64,000 nucleotides of DNA from the NCBI RefSeq assembly GCF_028280385.1, contig NZ_JANQLX010000001.1, positions 124,001 to 188,000 of the forward strand, given 5' to 3'. Within the stretch, counting starts at the first letter, position 1, and each line of letters starts with the position of its first letter. The stretch comes from Allomuricauda sp. GTDB lineage: Bacteria; Bacteroidota; Bacteroidia; Flavobacteriales; Flavobacteriaceae. Below the pieces are notes generated by a model, which worked only from the letters and a program-made list of their open reading frames with translations, had not been told where the DNA came from and ran no database searches. A program made the position numbers and the translations under genes. Shown piece by piece: positions 10,057-19,212 of the stretch.

Positions 10057-12063
10057 ATGAAATTAAGGTTCATCGCACTTGTTTGTATACTGCTAGGGTG
10101 TTTGCAAAGCAGGGCCCAAATATATGAACCGGTAAGTTGGTCCACATCCGTGGAACAGCTTTCGGATAAGGAATTTGTGCTTATATCCACCGCCACCATA
10201 GCTTCAGGATGGCATTTATACTCGCAGAACGTCCCGGAAGAAGGTCCATTGCCCACAACATTTTATTATGAAGAAGACAACGAAACCTTTCGTTTGATTG
10301 GAAATACAAATGAAGACGAAGGACATACTGTCCAAGACCCCATCTTTGGCATGCCGATCAAGTATTTTGCGAATAGGGCGGTATTTAAACAAAAGGTAGA
10401 AGTTACTCAAGAAATGGGTTCGATCAACGGTTATGTCGAATTCATGGTCTGTGATGACAATAAGTGCCTTCCTCCCGCCGAGGAAGAGTTGGTATTTCAA
10501 ATTGAGCGGGAATCTAGTAACACCGCGGCCGGACAGGAAGTAAAGATTGAGGTCGCAGCAGATGGTCAGGAGGGTGCTTCCTCCCCACCCAACAAAGAAC
10601 AAAAGGGCCATCGAGGCCTTTGGACTATTTTCTTTATTGCATTTATCTCAGGCTTTGCAGCATTGCTTACTCCTTGTGTGTTTCCCATGATTCCACTTAC
10701 AGTGAGTTTCTTTACCAAGCAGAGCAAAAATAGGACTGCAGGTATTCGAAATGCCATTTTTTATGGGATTTCCATCATAGTGATCTATGTGCTTTTGGGA
10801 ACCGCGGTTACCGCAATTTTTGGGGCCGATTCGCTAAATGCCCTGGCAACCAACGTCTGGTTCAATCTTATTTTCTTTTTGCTCTTGGTGGTCTTTGCAG
10901 TATCCTTTCTTGGTGCTTTTGAGATTACCCTGCCCAGTTCCTGGGCCAACAAGGTAGATGCCCAATCGTACAAACGAGGTGGAATAATTGGAATATTTTT
11001 CATGGCCCTTGCCTTGGCCATCGTGTCCTTTTCTTGCACTGGCCCCATAGTGGGTACCCTTTTGGTAGATGCAGCGTCCAAGGGAGGGATTGCTCCCATC
11101 ATGGGCATGCTTGGCTTCTCTTTGGCCATTGCGCTACCTTTCGGCCTATTCGCAGCATTTCCAGGCTGGCTCAACTCTATACCCAAATCAGGAGGTTGGT
11201 TGAACTCGGTAAAGGTTGTGCTTGGGTTTTTGGAACTGGCCCTTGCTTTTAAATTTCTATCCCAGGCCGATTTGGTCCTTCAATTGCACCTGTTGGAGCG
11301 TGAGGTTTTTATTGCCATTTGGATTGCCATCTTTGGAGCCTTGGCTTTTTACCTGTTTGGAAAAATCCAATTGCCACACGATACACCTTTAAAGCATATC
11401 TCGGTAAGTAGATTGGGAATGGGGCTGCTGACACTTTCCTTCACCTTCTATTTGATACCTGGACTATGGGGAGCACCACTAAATCTAATTAGTGCCTTTC
11501 CTCCACCTTTGGAATATAGTGAATCGCCTTATGGTGTGGGCTACGCTAAAGTAGGTAGTGGTATGGCAGAGCTGTACCATGGACAGCTGCCAGATGGAGG
11601 CCATTTGCTTGCACCCCATGATATTCTTGCTTTCAACGATTATGATAAGGGATTGGCGTATGCCAGGGAAGTGGGGAAACCAATAATGATTGATTTTACA
11701 GGCTGGGCTTGTGTGAATTGCCGAAAAATGGAACAGAATGTATGGCCGGAACCTAAGGTGTTGGATATACTCAAGAACAAGGTGGTGTTGATTTCCCTAT
11801 ATGTGGATGACAAAAGACCTTTGGAAGCTGATGAAATAGTGGAATCAAAACTTAAGCCAGGCAAAAAGTTGAAGTACATCGGACAGAAGTGGAGCGAGTT
11901 ACAGACACTTAAATATGCTGCCAATTCCCAACCTTATTATGTTTTGATGGACCATCGGGAAAACAGTTTGATAGACCCTGTGGCCTACACTCCGGATGTC
12001 AATGAATACTACAAGTGGCTCTCGCAAGGAGTAGCCAACTTCAAAATATCGGCCGTTGAGTGA
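10057..12063 (+). CDS. dsbD: Thiol:disulfide interchange protein DsbD
   Basis: A 668-residue inner-membrane protein that moves electrons from cytoplasmic thioredoxin to periplasmic thiol proteins. The order is: signal ([21 protein letters not shown]), N-terminal DsbD alpha-like domain (about 25-150), a membrane core of about eight helices with the redox cysteine in [14 protein letters not shown] (Cys207) and its partner in FSCTGPIVG, then a thioredoxin-like C-domain with [14 protein letters not shown] (Cys552 and Cys555). The ATG at 10057 is chosen because it starts the signal; the frame is open to 10000 within the terminator hairpin. Its place next to two TlpA genes fits a role as their electron source (inference), though dsbD is also a housekeeping gene. 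A strong terminator follows. Confidence 0.93.
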   Translation: MKLRFIALVCILLGCLQSRAQIYEPVSWSTSVEQLSDKEFVLISTATIASGWHLYSQNVPEEGPLPTTFYYEEDNETFRLIGNTNEDEGHTVQDPIFGMPIKYFANRAVFKQKVEVTQEMGSINGYVEFMVCDDNKCLPPAEEELVFQIERESSNTAAGQEVKIEVAADGQEGASSPPNKEQKGHRGLWTIFFIAFISGFAALLTPCVFPMIPLTVSFFTKQSKNRTAGIRNAIFYGISIIVIYVLLGTAVTAIFGADSLNALATNVWFNLIFFLLLVVFAVSFLGAFEITLPSSWANKVDAQSYKRGGIIGIFFMALALAIVSFSCTGPIVGTLLVDAASKGGIAPIMGMLGFSLAIALPFGLFAAFPGWLNSIPKSGGWLNSVKVVLGFLELALAFKFLSQADLVLQLHLLEREVFIAIWIAIFGALAFYLFGKIQLPHDTPLKHISVSRLGMGLLTLSFTFYLIPGLWGAPLNLISAFPPPLEYSESPYGVGYAKVGSGMAELYHGQLPDGGHLLAPHDILAFNDYDKGLAYAREVGKPIMIDFTGWACVNCRKMEQNVWPEPKVLDILKNKVVLISLYVDDKRPLEADEIVESKLKPGKKLKYIGQKWSELQTLKYAANSQPYYVLMDHRENSLIDPVAYTPDVNEYYKWLSQGVANFKISAVE

Positions 12064-12088
12064 CCAACGGTTGGTTTTGATTGATTGA

Positions 12089-12124
12089 GGTTGCTCCGGC
12101 CATTTGGCCGGAGCAACCATTTTA
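12089..12124 (+). terminator. Strong rho-independent terminator after dsbD
   Basis: A perfect 14-bp GC-rich stem (GGTTGCTCCGGCCA, 12089-12102, with its complement at 12105-12118), a two-base loop, then ATTTT. It follows the dsbD stop by 25 bases. The next gene is on the opposite strand, and the roughly 190 bases in between hold nothing else recognisable. Confidence 0.8.
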
Positions 12125-12310
12125 AAGCTAATTGATCCACAATAAAGGAACGAAACAGCAACGCTTGCCTAGAAGGGTATTTTGAAACAATTAGGAAGAA
12201 TGCCATGGATACTGCATCCTGTTTATTGTCTGTTGGAGGCTCCAAAAAACTCATCAATGTAAGCTGGATAGCCAGTGGAAAGAAAGTAATAGGCCAGTGG
12301 TTTTTATTTC

Positions 12311-13030
12311 CTAATACTCATAAGCATCCGATTTCCACTTGGAAAATTCTTTTTGCATGTTTTCGGAAGTAAGCGGGTAAAGACCAATAATGCCTTCACC
12401 ACCTTTAACCTTGTCCATAACAAATTTTTCATATTGGGTCATTTGAAGGCATTCCAATGCAACTTCTTCTGCCAGGTGTTTGGGTACCACCATAACGCCA
12501 TCATCATCACCAATGATAAAGTCGCCCGGAAATACAGCTACATCCCCACAGCCAATGGGTTCATTAATGGCAATGGCTTGGTGCAAGGTTAAATTGGTGG
12601 GAGCCGATGGACTACAGTGAAAGGCTGGGAAATCCAGTTCGGCAATTTCAGCAGAATCCCGAAAGCCACCATCGGTTACGATACCAGCAGCGCCACGCTT
12701 CATCAGTCTTGTTACCAATATGGAACCTGCAGAGGCTGCCCGCGCATCTTTTCTGCTGTCAATCACCAAGACATGGTCCACGGGACATTTTTCAATGGCA
12801 ACCCGTTGCAGATGTTCAGGATTTTTAAATACATCAATGGGATTCAAATCTTCACGGGCGGGGATATATCTCAAGGTGTAGGCTAATCCAACCATGGTGG
12901 CTTTTCCTCTTTTAAGAGGCTCTACTCCTTGGATAAATTGATTTTTCAAGCCCATTTTAAACAGACAGGTCGCAATGGTGGCAGTGCTCACCTTTCTGAA
13001 TTTATCGATTAATGCTAATGTGTTATCCAT
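12311..13030 (-). CDS. RraA-family protein (HMG/CHA aldolase-like)
   Basis: A 239-residue RraA-fold protein with the phosphohistidine-like swivel domain core: AGIVTDGGFRDSAEI, in which Arg124 and Asp125 match the pyruvate- and metal-binding pair of HMG/CHA aldolases, and PGDFIIGDDDGVMVVP. The family includes RNase E inhibitors and class II pyruvate aldolases, and the retained RD pair favours an enzyme. The usual GELL segment is AGSILV here. The ATG at 13030 is preferred to the longer frame from 13102, which would run through the promoter box. It diverges from the tandem PL7 gene across a GntR-type operator, so it probably belongs to the alginate regulon. A role in cleaving a keto-sugar acid is a guess. 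Confidence 0.8.
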   Translation of the reverse strand: MDNTLALIDKFRKVSTATIATCLFKMGLKNQFIQGVEPLKRGKATMVGLAYTLRYIPAREDLNPIDVFKNPEHLQRVAIEKCPVDHVLVIDSRKDARAASAGSILVTRLMKRGAAGIVTDGGFRDSAEIAELDFPAFHCSPSAPTNLTLHQAIAINEPIGCGDVAVFPGDFIIGDDDGVMVVPKHLAEEVALECLQMTQYEKFVMDKVKGGEGIIGLYPLTSENMQKEFSKWKSDAYEY

Positions 13031-13091
13031 GATTTTTAATGTCTTAGAAATGTAATACGGTATTTTTTCACCTAATTTTTTGGTTATATGA

Positions 13092-13099
13092 CAAATATA
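13092..13099 (-). promoter_or_regulatory. Putative -7 box for the RraA-family gene
   Basis: Read on the minus strand these bases are TATATTTG, a full match to the Bacteroidota TAnnTTTG box. The -33 region would fall inside the palindromic operator at 13107-13134. Transcription would start near 13085, about 55 bases before the ATG at 13030. Confidence 0.5.
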
Positions 13100-13101
13100 C
13101 A

Positions 13102-13109
13102 TATATTTG
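13102..13109 (+). promoter_or_regulatory. Putative -7 box for the tandem PL7 gene
   Basis: TATATTTG matches TAnnTTTG and overlaps the first bases of the operator at 13107. A bound repressor would therefore cover the promoter. The predicted leader to the ATG at 13287 is about 170 bases. Confidence 0.5.
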
Positions 13110-13134
13110 GTAAACCAATCTGGTTAACCAATTT
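13107..13134. promoter_or_regulatory. GntR/FCD-type double-palindrome operator, copy 1
   Basis: TTGGTAAACCAA is followed after two bases by the perfect palindrome TGGTTAACCA and ATTT. The same 28-bp pattern occurs at 15799 and 24739, always in front of an alginate-related transcription unit, including the GntR gene itself. Here it sits between two divergent TATATTTG boxes. A lone GGTTAACC half lies further down at 13207-13214. Confidence 0.75.
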
Positions 13135-13286
13135 AAATCAAATTGTATTTATGGCGCACATGTGCTACTTTCCAAAGGGATTGCGTCAACCTATAACGGC
13201 TGTTTAGGTTAACCTGGATTATAAGTATTGCCAAGAAAAGTTTATCAACATAGTAATGCCATTTAATACAGAACATATCTAGGACC

Positions 13287-15341
13287 ATGAGCCTCAAATT
13301 TTTATCACACAGTGTTACCTTCTATATTTTTAGTATAAGCTGCATATTACTTTTTAGCAATTGTGCGGAAAACAAAAAGCGAAAGCCCGATGGTCGTTTC
13401 GAAAATGAAATGGCAGGGAATTTTGCCAGCGATGTTATACCATTCTTCCAACATTGGAATTTAATCCTAGGCGATGGTTCCAACGTGGGACGGGCCATTA
13501 AATACGAGCATAAGAACTTCTTCTATACAGAAAAGGACAGCACAGGTGGTTGGGTAGTATTTAAATCGCCCAATGCCGGGAACACGCATGGCACTTCCAA
13601 CAACACAAGAACCGAACTGGCCCAACTAAAAAAATGGACTCCCATGACGGAGGCCAAGATGGATGCCACCCTTAAGGTTATGAATGTATCTACCACCGGG
13701 GATGCCCGTGTGGCGGCAACCCACTCGGTTGTGGTGGGCCAAATCCACAGCGCGGATGGACATGAAAACGAGCCTTTAAAGATATTTTACAAAAAATTCC
13801 CGAGCCACTCCAAGGGTTCCGTTTTTTGGAATTATGAAATCAACACTTCTGGGGATGACAATTCCAAGAGATGGGATTATTCCCATCCAGTTTGGGGTTA
13901 TGATTTCTCGGTAGCGGCAACGGATGAAAATTCTTATCCCCCTGAACCTGCAGACGGAATCCAATTGGGTGAGGAATTCAGCTATGCAATAGAAGTAAAA
14001 GAAGGTATGATGTATCTCAAGTTTACAAGCGAGGGTCATGAGACCAAAACATTTACCAAAAATCTAATTGCATCCGAGTATTCCGAAAAGAACAACATTC
14101 CCGAGCAAGTACAAAGTTTATTTGTGCCAGTGGGACAGGATGGAGTAGAACGTGCACATGCATACTCGGGCGAAGGACTTTTTTTCAAACTTGGATGTTA
14201 TAATCAAACCAATGGAAAAGATCCAAAGGTTAATAAGGTGTGGTGTTCCGGAGCGGAAACCCATGACGGCGACCTTCAAAAGCAATATGCCGATGGAAAT
14301 TTTGCCGAAGTGTGGTTTAGGTCGGCCAATATCGAGATCAGCGATGATGCCATTTCCAATGCGGGGTATTTTGAAGCCAATGACGGGTTAAGTCAGAAAG
14401 TCGTTTACCCTCACGAGGTCATCCCATTTATGGACAAGTTCAGAATATTGACAGGCGACGGAACTTCGGTGGAGGATATTACCAAGTTTGAGGACAAGGA
14501 TTTTTTCTATACGGTGATTGATGGTACAAGGCGCTGGGTGGTCTATAAAACTCCAAATTCGGGAGTAACCTCGAAAAACTCCAGTAACACAAGAACCGAA
14601 TTACACGAGAAAAGGGAATGGACACCAGAAGAAGGGGGCAACTTGACCGGTACCTGCAAGGTGATGCAGGTCTCCACTTCAGGGGATGCCAGGGTAGCTG
14701 CTTCCTATGCAACAGTGGTTGGCCAAATCCATGGTGGGGAAGGGCATGAAAATGAACCCCTTAAAATCTTTTACAAAAAATTCCCAGGCCATGACAAAGG
14801 CTCCGTGTTTTGGAATTATGAAATTAATACGGCCGGAGATGACAATTCCAAACGATGGGATTTTTCCACCGCGGTTTGGGGGTACGATATGTCAGTTATT
14901 GGAACAACCAAAACAGACTACCCAAATGAACCCGAGGACGGAATAACATTGGGGGAGGAATTTAGCTATGAGGTAAATGTATATGATGGTATCATGTATC
15001 TCACTTTTCAAAGTGAGGGCCACGAAACAAAGACCTTCACCAAGAATCTCATCGCTTCCGAGTATGTAAATAAATCTGACCTACCCGAACAAGTAAAAAA
15101 GTTGTTCGTTCCGATTGGACAGGATGGCACGGAACGAAAAACCGCCTATAAAGGGGAACTGGGATATTTTAAACAAGGAGCCTATAACCAAACAAACGGG
15201 AAAAGCCCCGAAACCAACATGGTTTGGTGTGCGGGTGCGGAAACCTACGGGGGAGATATAGCCAAACAGTATGAGAACGGTTGCTACACCGAAGTGTGGT
15301 TCCGGGATGCTAGCGTTGGCCCAGGCAAACCACCTGAGTAA
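13287..15341 (+). CDS. Tandem two-module PL7-type alginate lyase lipoprotein
   Basis: A 684-residue lipoprotein (LLFSNC, Cys26) made of two similar modules, about 45-352 and 375-680. Each has the PL7 set: NTRTEL (Arg108; Arg436), QIH (152-154; 480-482) and a late tyrosine block, FFKLGCYNQTNGK in the first and YFKQGAYNQTNGK in the second. PL7 enzymes cleave alginate by beta-elimination using the histidine and tyrosine. Both modules retain these residues, so both may be active. The shared segments GHENEPLKIFYKKFP and WNYEIN prove an internal duplication. The fold start HWNLILGDGSN differs from the HWKVTLP of the other two PL7 proteins here, so it belongs to another subfamily. The last residues (VGPGKPPE) suggest a short proline-rich tail. 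Expression is probably controlled by the operator at 13107. Confidence 0.85.
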   Translation: MSLKFLSHSVTFYIFSISCILLFSNCAENKKRKPDGRFENEMAGNFASDVIPFFQHWNLILGDGSNVGRAIKYEHKNFFYTEKDSTGGWVVFKSPNAGNTHGTSNNTRTELAQLKKWTPMTEAKMDATLKVMNVSTTGDARVAATHSVVVGQIHSADGHENEPLKIFYKKFPSHSKGSVFWNYEINTSGDDNSKRWDYSHPVWGYDFSVAATDENSYPPEPADGIQLGEEFSYAIEVKEGMMYLKFTSEGHETKTFTKNLIASEYSEKNNIPEQVQSLFVPVGQDGVERAHAYSGEGLFFKLGCYNQTNGKDPKVNKVWCSGAETHDGDLQKQYADGNFAEVWFRSANIEISDDAISNAGYFEANDGLSQKVVYPHEVIPFMDKFRILTGDGTSVEDITKFEDKDFFYTVIDGTRRWVVYKTPNSGVTSKNSSNTRTELHEKREWTPEEGGNLTGTCKVMQVSTSGDARVAASYATVVGQIHGGEGHENEPLKIFYKKFPGHDKGSVFWNYEINTAGDDNSKRWDFSTAVWGYDMSVIGTTKTDYPNEPEDGITLGEEFSYEVNVYDGIMYLTFQSEGHETKTFTKNLIASEYVNKSDLPEQVKKLFVPIGQDGTERKTAYKGELGYFKQGAYNQTNGKSPETNMVWCAGAETYGGDIAKQYENGCYTEVWFRDASVGPGKPPE

Positions 15342-15400
15342 AGCAGATAGCAGTAAGTTGGTAAAAGAACATTTTTATAATTATTCAAGCGCAATTTTAT

Positions 15401-15748
15401 ATGAAAACATTTGGAGCAAGTAAGGAGTTCATAAAGGGAGAAGACCTTGATTGGGAGGTTGTTGGCGAAGGACTGAAAAGAAAAATCATGGGGTACGATG
15501 ACAAAATTATGTTGGTGAAAGTGCACTTCGAAGTAGGTGCCGTTGGACAAATGCACGAACATTACCATTCCCAGGTAACTTATGTGGAAAGTGGAAGTTT
15601 TGATGTTACCATTGATGGCAATACACAAACCTTACAAGGCGGCGACTCTTTTTACATTCCACCCCATGCGATGCATGGCGCCGTATGCACGGAAGCAGGA
15701 GTTTTGATAGACGTTTTTAGCCCAATAAGAGAGGATTTCATGGGCTAA
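15401..15748 (+). CDS. kdgF: KdgF, cupin that linearises unsaturated uronates
   Basis: A 115-residue single-domain cupin without a signal. The metal set is His52, His54 (HEH), Gln58 and His92 (PPHAMHG). Asp104 and Arg110 (IDVFSPIR) match the catalytic pair known in KdgF. KdgF turns the 4,5-unsaturated monouronate released by alginate or pectin lyases into the linear DEH form. It follows the tandem PL7 gene by 59 bases and is presumably in the same transcript. Its presence supports the alginate assignment of the cluster. Confidence 0.92.
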   Translation: MKTFGASKEFIKGEDLDWEVVGEGLKRKIMGYDDKIMLVKVHFEVGAVGQMHEHYHSQVTYVESGSFDVTIDGNTQTLQGGDSFYIPPHAMHGAVCTEAGVLIDVFSPIREDFMG

Positions 15749-15793
15749 AAGTGTTAAAATCAAGAATTTACTTTTTTTAACGAAAAAATAACA

Positions 15794-15826
15794 TATATTT
15801 GGTAAACCAAATTGGTTAACCAGTTT
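15794..15826 (+). promoter_or_regulatory. Promoter box and GntR-type operator, copy 2, before alginate susC
   Basis: TATATTTG (15794-15801) overlaps the double palindrome TTGGTAAACCAA-AT-TGGTTAACCA (15799-15822) followed by GTTT. It differs from copy 1 in only three of 28 bases, and the upstream ACATATAT is also shared. The arrangement fits repression by occlusion of the -7 box. The resulting leader would be about 285 bases. Confidence 0.7.
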
Positions 15827-15872
15827 GGAATACCAATAAAAACAACACTATATGAAAACATAGCAGAATAAA

Positions 15873-15900
15873 AAAAGGATAGGTGCACGCCTATCCTTTT
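15873..15900 (+). terminator. Hairpin in the predicted leader of alginate susC
   Basis: AAAAGGATAGG (15873-15883) pairs perfectly with CCTATCCTTTT (15890-15900) around a TGCACG loop. It has A-rich and T-rich flanks, so it could terminate in both directions. If the promoter at 15794 is right, it lies about 65 bases into the susC leader and may attenuate; otherwise it ends the kdgF transcript. Confidence 0.55.
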
Positions 15901-16093
15901 AAAGATATCACTTCTTTGGAGGGAAGTAATACATAACAAATACACTTTACAGTTACTTGTCAACACAAAACTACGGAATTCATTTGATTTAAGGAGATCA
16001 GTGGTGGTTGACGGTAAGCGAGGGCAACAATCACAATGCACATGTGAATTGAAATTTACTAATCAACATGAATTACTGAAACTAACTACACAA

Positions 16094-19000
16094 ATGAATT
16101 TTAAATCGAAACTATTATTGATTGCGATATTGCTTGTCGGTATCCAATCATTTGCCCAGGACACTTTTACTGTTTCTGGAATTGTTCAAGACGCGGATAA
16201 CGTCCCTATTCCCGGAGTAAACGTAATCGTACTAAACACCACCCGCGGTACCCAAACCGATTTTGATGGAAACTATTCACTTTCAGTTTCCAATAATGAG
16301 GTACTGCAATTTTCGTATATCGGGTACGCTACGCAAACTGTGATAATATCCGGACAGGCCGCAATAAACATTACACTTCAAGAAGACACAAGCGAGTTGG
16401 ATGAAGTGGTGGTGGTGGGGTATGGTACCCAGAAAAAATCAACCTTGACAGGCTCCATTTCCAAGGTGGTCAATGAAAACCTGGACCAAATTGCCGTTTC
16501 AAGGGTGGATGATGCCCTTATTGGGCAGGTTTCTGGAGTCAATATTCAGGCTACCAATGCCGAAGCAGGGGGAGCTCCCACCATAACCATTAGGGGTTTT
16601 GGTTCAATTACCGCCGATTCCGGACCCGCATTGGTAGTGGACGGAATCGTGGTTAGCTCTGAATTTTTGGCCAATATAGATATGAACGATGTAGAATCGT
16701 TTGAAGTCTTAAAAGATGCAGCCTCAGCAGCTATTTACGGTAGTGAGGGGTCAAACGGGGTTATTATGATTACCACGAAGAGTGGAAAAGCAGGTAAGAC
16801 CCAATTTAGCTATCAAACGTACATAGGCTTTAAAGAAGCCCATGGTAGTGATGATTACAGGAAGAGTGTTGCAGATTGGGCCAGAATTGAGCAAGCTGCT
16901 ACTGGGACACTTTCAGGAGAAACATTGTACGCTCAGGATCTTGTTAGAATTACCGGAATTGACAGAGACTGGCAAGATGTATTTTTTGACGGAGGAAACG
17001 TCACAAGCCATTCTTTTTCTGCTAGGGGAGGTTCTGAGAACACCAAGTTCAGTGCATCTTTAAGATCCCTTAATGATGAGGGAGTTGTGATTACGGATGA
17101 CTACACGGCCTACATCGCAAATGTAAAGCTGGATACCAAATTGACAGATAAATTAAGATTTGGGCTTAGAGCCTCTCCATCCTTCACGGAGCAAAGAAGA
17201 TTGCCCACATCAATACATAATCCTACACGTCAATCACCATGGTTGCCTATTTATCACACAGAGGAAACTCTTGAATTTATAAATAGGGGTAATTATCCCG
17301 ATGTAGGTGTTGGGGATTACTTCTTTGAAAACCATTTGGAAAACAGGGATTATGATAATGATGGCAATACGGAGAGACCTCGTACATCAGGAGATTCCAA
17401 TCCATATGCACAATATGTGGAGAGAGAGCACTACGAGGATAATACAAAGTTGTTCGGCTCCACATACTTTAGTTACGAAATCTTGGATGGACTTACCGCA
17501 AAAACATCTCTGGGGATTACCTTAGAACAAAGAACCCGAAGAAGATGGGACGGAACAAAACATCATGCAGCCGGTAATAGCAGAGCGCAATATAATTTAC
17601 AGAATAGATTCCGTACGAGACTGATTTCGGATAATACGCTAAACTATAGCAAAACATTTGGTGACCATGACCTCAATTTACTTGCGGGGATGACCATCCA
17701 GCAAAGAAAATCCGAGGAGAGCATAACCACCGGTAATGGATATTCCAATGATTTACTTAAAAACTTGCAGGGTGCAACAGCAATTGCCAGTTATTCCGAA
17801 GTAAATACGGAATTGAGAAAAGTGGGATATTTTGCCAGGGTAAATTATGCCTACAAGGACAAATACTTGTTCAATGCCTCCTTTAGACGTGATGGTAGCT
17901 CCGTTTTTGGTGTAAATTCAAAATATGGAAATTTCCCGGCGGTCTCCGTCGGCTGGAATGCAGCCAGGGAGGATTTCCTTAGCAGTAGCGATGTGGTTTC
18001 TAACCTAAAGTTCAGGGCCAGCTATGGTTTAACAGGAGCGGAGAACTTTAATGTGGGAGATCAAACGGTGAACGTATGGCCTTACTTGGCCTTGTTACAG
18101 AATTCCAACGCCATTGTGGACGGGAGCGTTGCCGCAGGGGTTTCCCCACTCAATATTGCCAATGCGTTGTTGCAATGGGAAGCTTCCGAGGAACTTACTG
18201 TTGGTTTGGACTATGGTTTTTTCAATAATAGGATATCTGGTTCTTTGGACTACTACCAGAGAAACAGTGATGAATTGCTGTTGAACAATCCGGTTTCGTA
18301 CATCACAGGTTTCAACAATGGAATCGTGAACTTGGGAGAGGTCCAAAACAAGGGTTGGGAACTTGAGCTTAGAACCAGGAATATTATAAGCGAGAAATTT
18401 AGATGGAACTCTACCTTGATCGCTTCCACCAACCAAAATGAGCTTTTAAGTTTTGGTGATTCCAACAATGCGTTGATTGAGGATACCTATGGAAGAAACT
18501 CCCAATGGATCAATAGAATAGGGGAGCCCATATCGTCATTCTGGGGATATGTGGTTGATACCGATGTTTATGACGACACCCAGTTTAGAACTACCTATGT
18601 TGATAATCCATGGAACCGAATCAATGGCCAGGCAGACGATACCATCGTAAAGGACCTTAACGGGGATGGTATCATTACAGAGGAGGACAAGACCATTTTA
18701 GGTGACCCATATCCAGATTTGTTATGGAGTTTCACGAATGACTTTCAATTGGGAGCCTTCGATTTTTCCTTTCAACTCCAGGGAAGCCTTGGAGCACAGG
18801 TAAACAATATTGGGGACCAATATTTCTACAATTGGTTTGGGAACAGAACACGTAGTGGAGGTGAGTTGCAGGCAGTGGCCGATGGTCTTGTGCCCCATAC
18901 ATCCTTTATCCAAGAAAAAGTACTTACAAGTGAAGTAATAGCAAGCGCAGATTACTTTTCGTTGCGGAATGTCAACATCGGATACAATTTTTCCGATGAT

Positions 19001-19195
19001 ATACTATCCAAATTGGGCTTGAGCGATTTAAGAATCTATGTTACAGGTCAGAATCTGATTTATGTCACTGCGGATGACTATCACGGTTTTAATCCAGAAC
19101 ACGATGACAATGGCAACCCCAGGGCCTATGGCTCCCAAAGGGCGGGAACACCAATTTTCAGAACCATGACCTTAGGTCTGAACATTGATTTTTAA
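16094..19195 (+). CDS. SusC-like TonB-dependent transporter of the alginate locus
   Basis: A 1033-residue outer-membrane transporter. The order is signal peptide (MNFKSKLLLIAILLVGIQSFAQ), carboxypeptidase-regulatory-like domain (VSGIVQDADNVPIPGVNV, GTQTDFDGNYSL), TonB box region DEVVVVGYGTQKKS, plug with VDGIVV and IYGSEGSNGVIMITTKSG, and a beta-barrel ending in TLGLNIDF. It imports oligosaccharides released by the surface lyases. The ATG at 16094 is chosen because it begins the signal; the frame is open to 16001. Adjacent SusD, surface protein and PL7 genes make alginate oligomers the likely cargo. Confidence 0.95.
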   Translation: MNFKSKLLLIAILLVGIQSFAQDTFTVSGIVQDADNVPIPGVNVIVLNTTRGTQTDFDGNYSLSVSNNEVLQFSYIGYATQTVIISGQAAINITLQEDTSELDEVVVVGYGTQKKSTLTGSISKVVNENLDQIAVSRVDDALIGQVSGVNIQATNAEAGGAPTITIRGFGSITADSGPALVVDGIVVSSEFLANIDMNDVESFEVLKDAASAAIYGSEGSNGVIMITTKSGKAGKTQFSYQTYIGFKEAHGSDDYRKSVADWARIEQAATGTLSGETLYAQDLVRITGIDRDWQDVFFDGGNVTSHSFSARGGSENTKFSASLRSLNDEGVVITDDYTAYIANVKLDTKLTDKLRFGLRASPSFTEQRRLPTSIHNPTRQSPWLPIYHTEETLEFINRGNYPDVGVGDYFFENHLENRDYDNDGNTERPRTSGDSNPYAQYVEREHYEDNTKLFGSTYFSYEILDGLTAKTSLGITLEQRTRRRWDGTKHHAAGNSRAQYNLQNRFRTRLISDNTLNYSKTFGDHDLNLLAGMTIQQRKSEESITTGNGYSNDLLKNLQGATAIASYSEVNTELRKVGYFARVNYAYKDKYLFNASFRRDGSSVFGVNSKYGNFPAVSVGWNAAREDFLSSSDVVSNLKFRASYGLTGAENFNVGDQTVNVWPYLALLQNSNAIVDGSVAAGVSPLNIANALLQWEASEELTVGLDYGFFNNRISGSLDYYQRNSDELLLNNPVSYITGFNNGIVNLGEVQNKGWELELRTRNIISEKFRWNSTLIASTNQNELLSFGDSNNALIEDTYGRNSQWINRIGEPISSFWGYVVDTDVYDDTQFRTTYVDNPWNRINGQADDTIVKDLNGDGIITEEDKTILGDPYPDLLWSFTNDFQLGAFDFSFQLQGSLGAQVNNIGDQYFYNWFGNRTRSGGELQAVADGLVPHTSFIQEKVLTSEVIASADYFSLRNVNIGYNFSDDILSKLGLSDLRIYVTGQNLIYVTADDYHGFNPEHDDNGNPRAYGSQRAGTPIFRTMTLGLNIDF

Positions 19196-19212
19196 TTACT
19201 AAAAAACAAACT

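Larger units (their letters stand above)
15749..16093 (+). other. Regulatory intergenic region before the alginate susC
   Basis: The gap of 345 bases holds the second operator with an overlapping TATATTTG box, then an 11-bp hairpin, then about 190 bases without a clear element before the susC ATG. An open frame runs through 16001-16093 but has no gene-like character; it is taken as leader. Confidence 0.6.

Noticed and set aside
12125-12310. Possible gene remnant between dsbD and the RraA gene
   Set aside because: No reading frame shows family features; it is treated as plain intergenic DNA.
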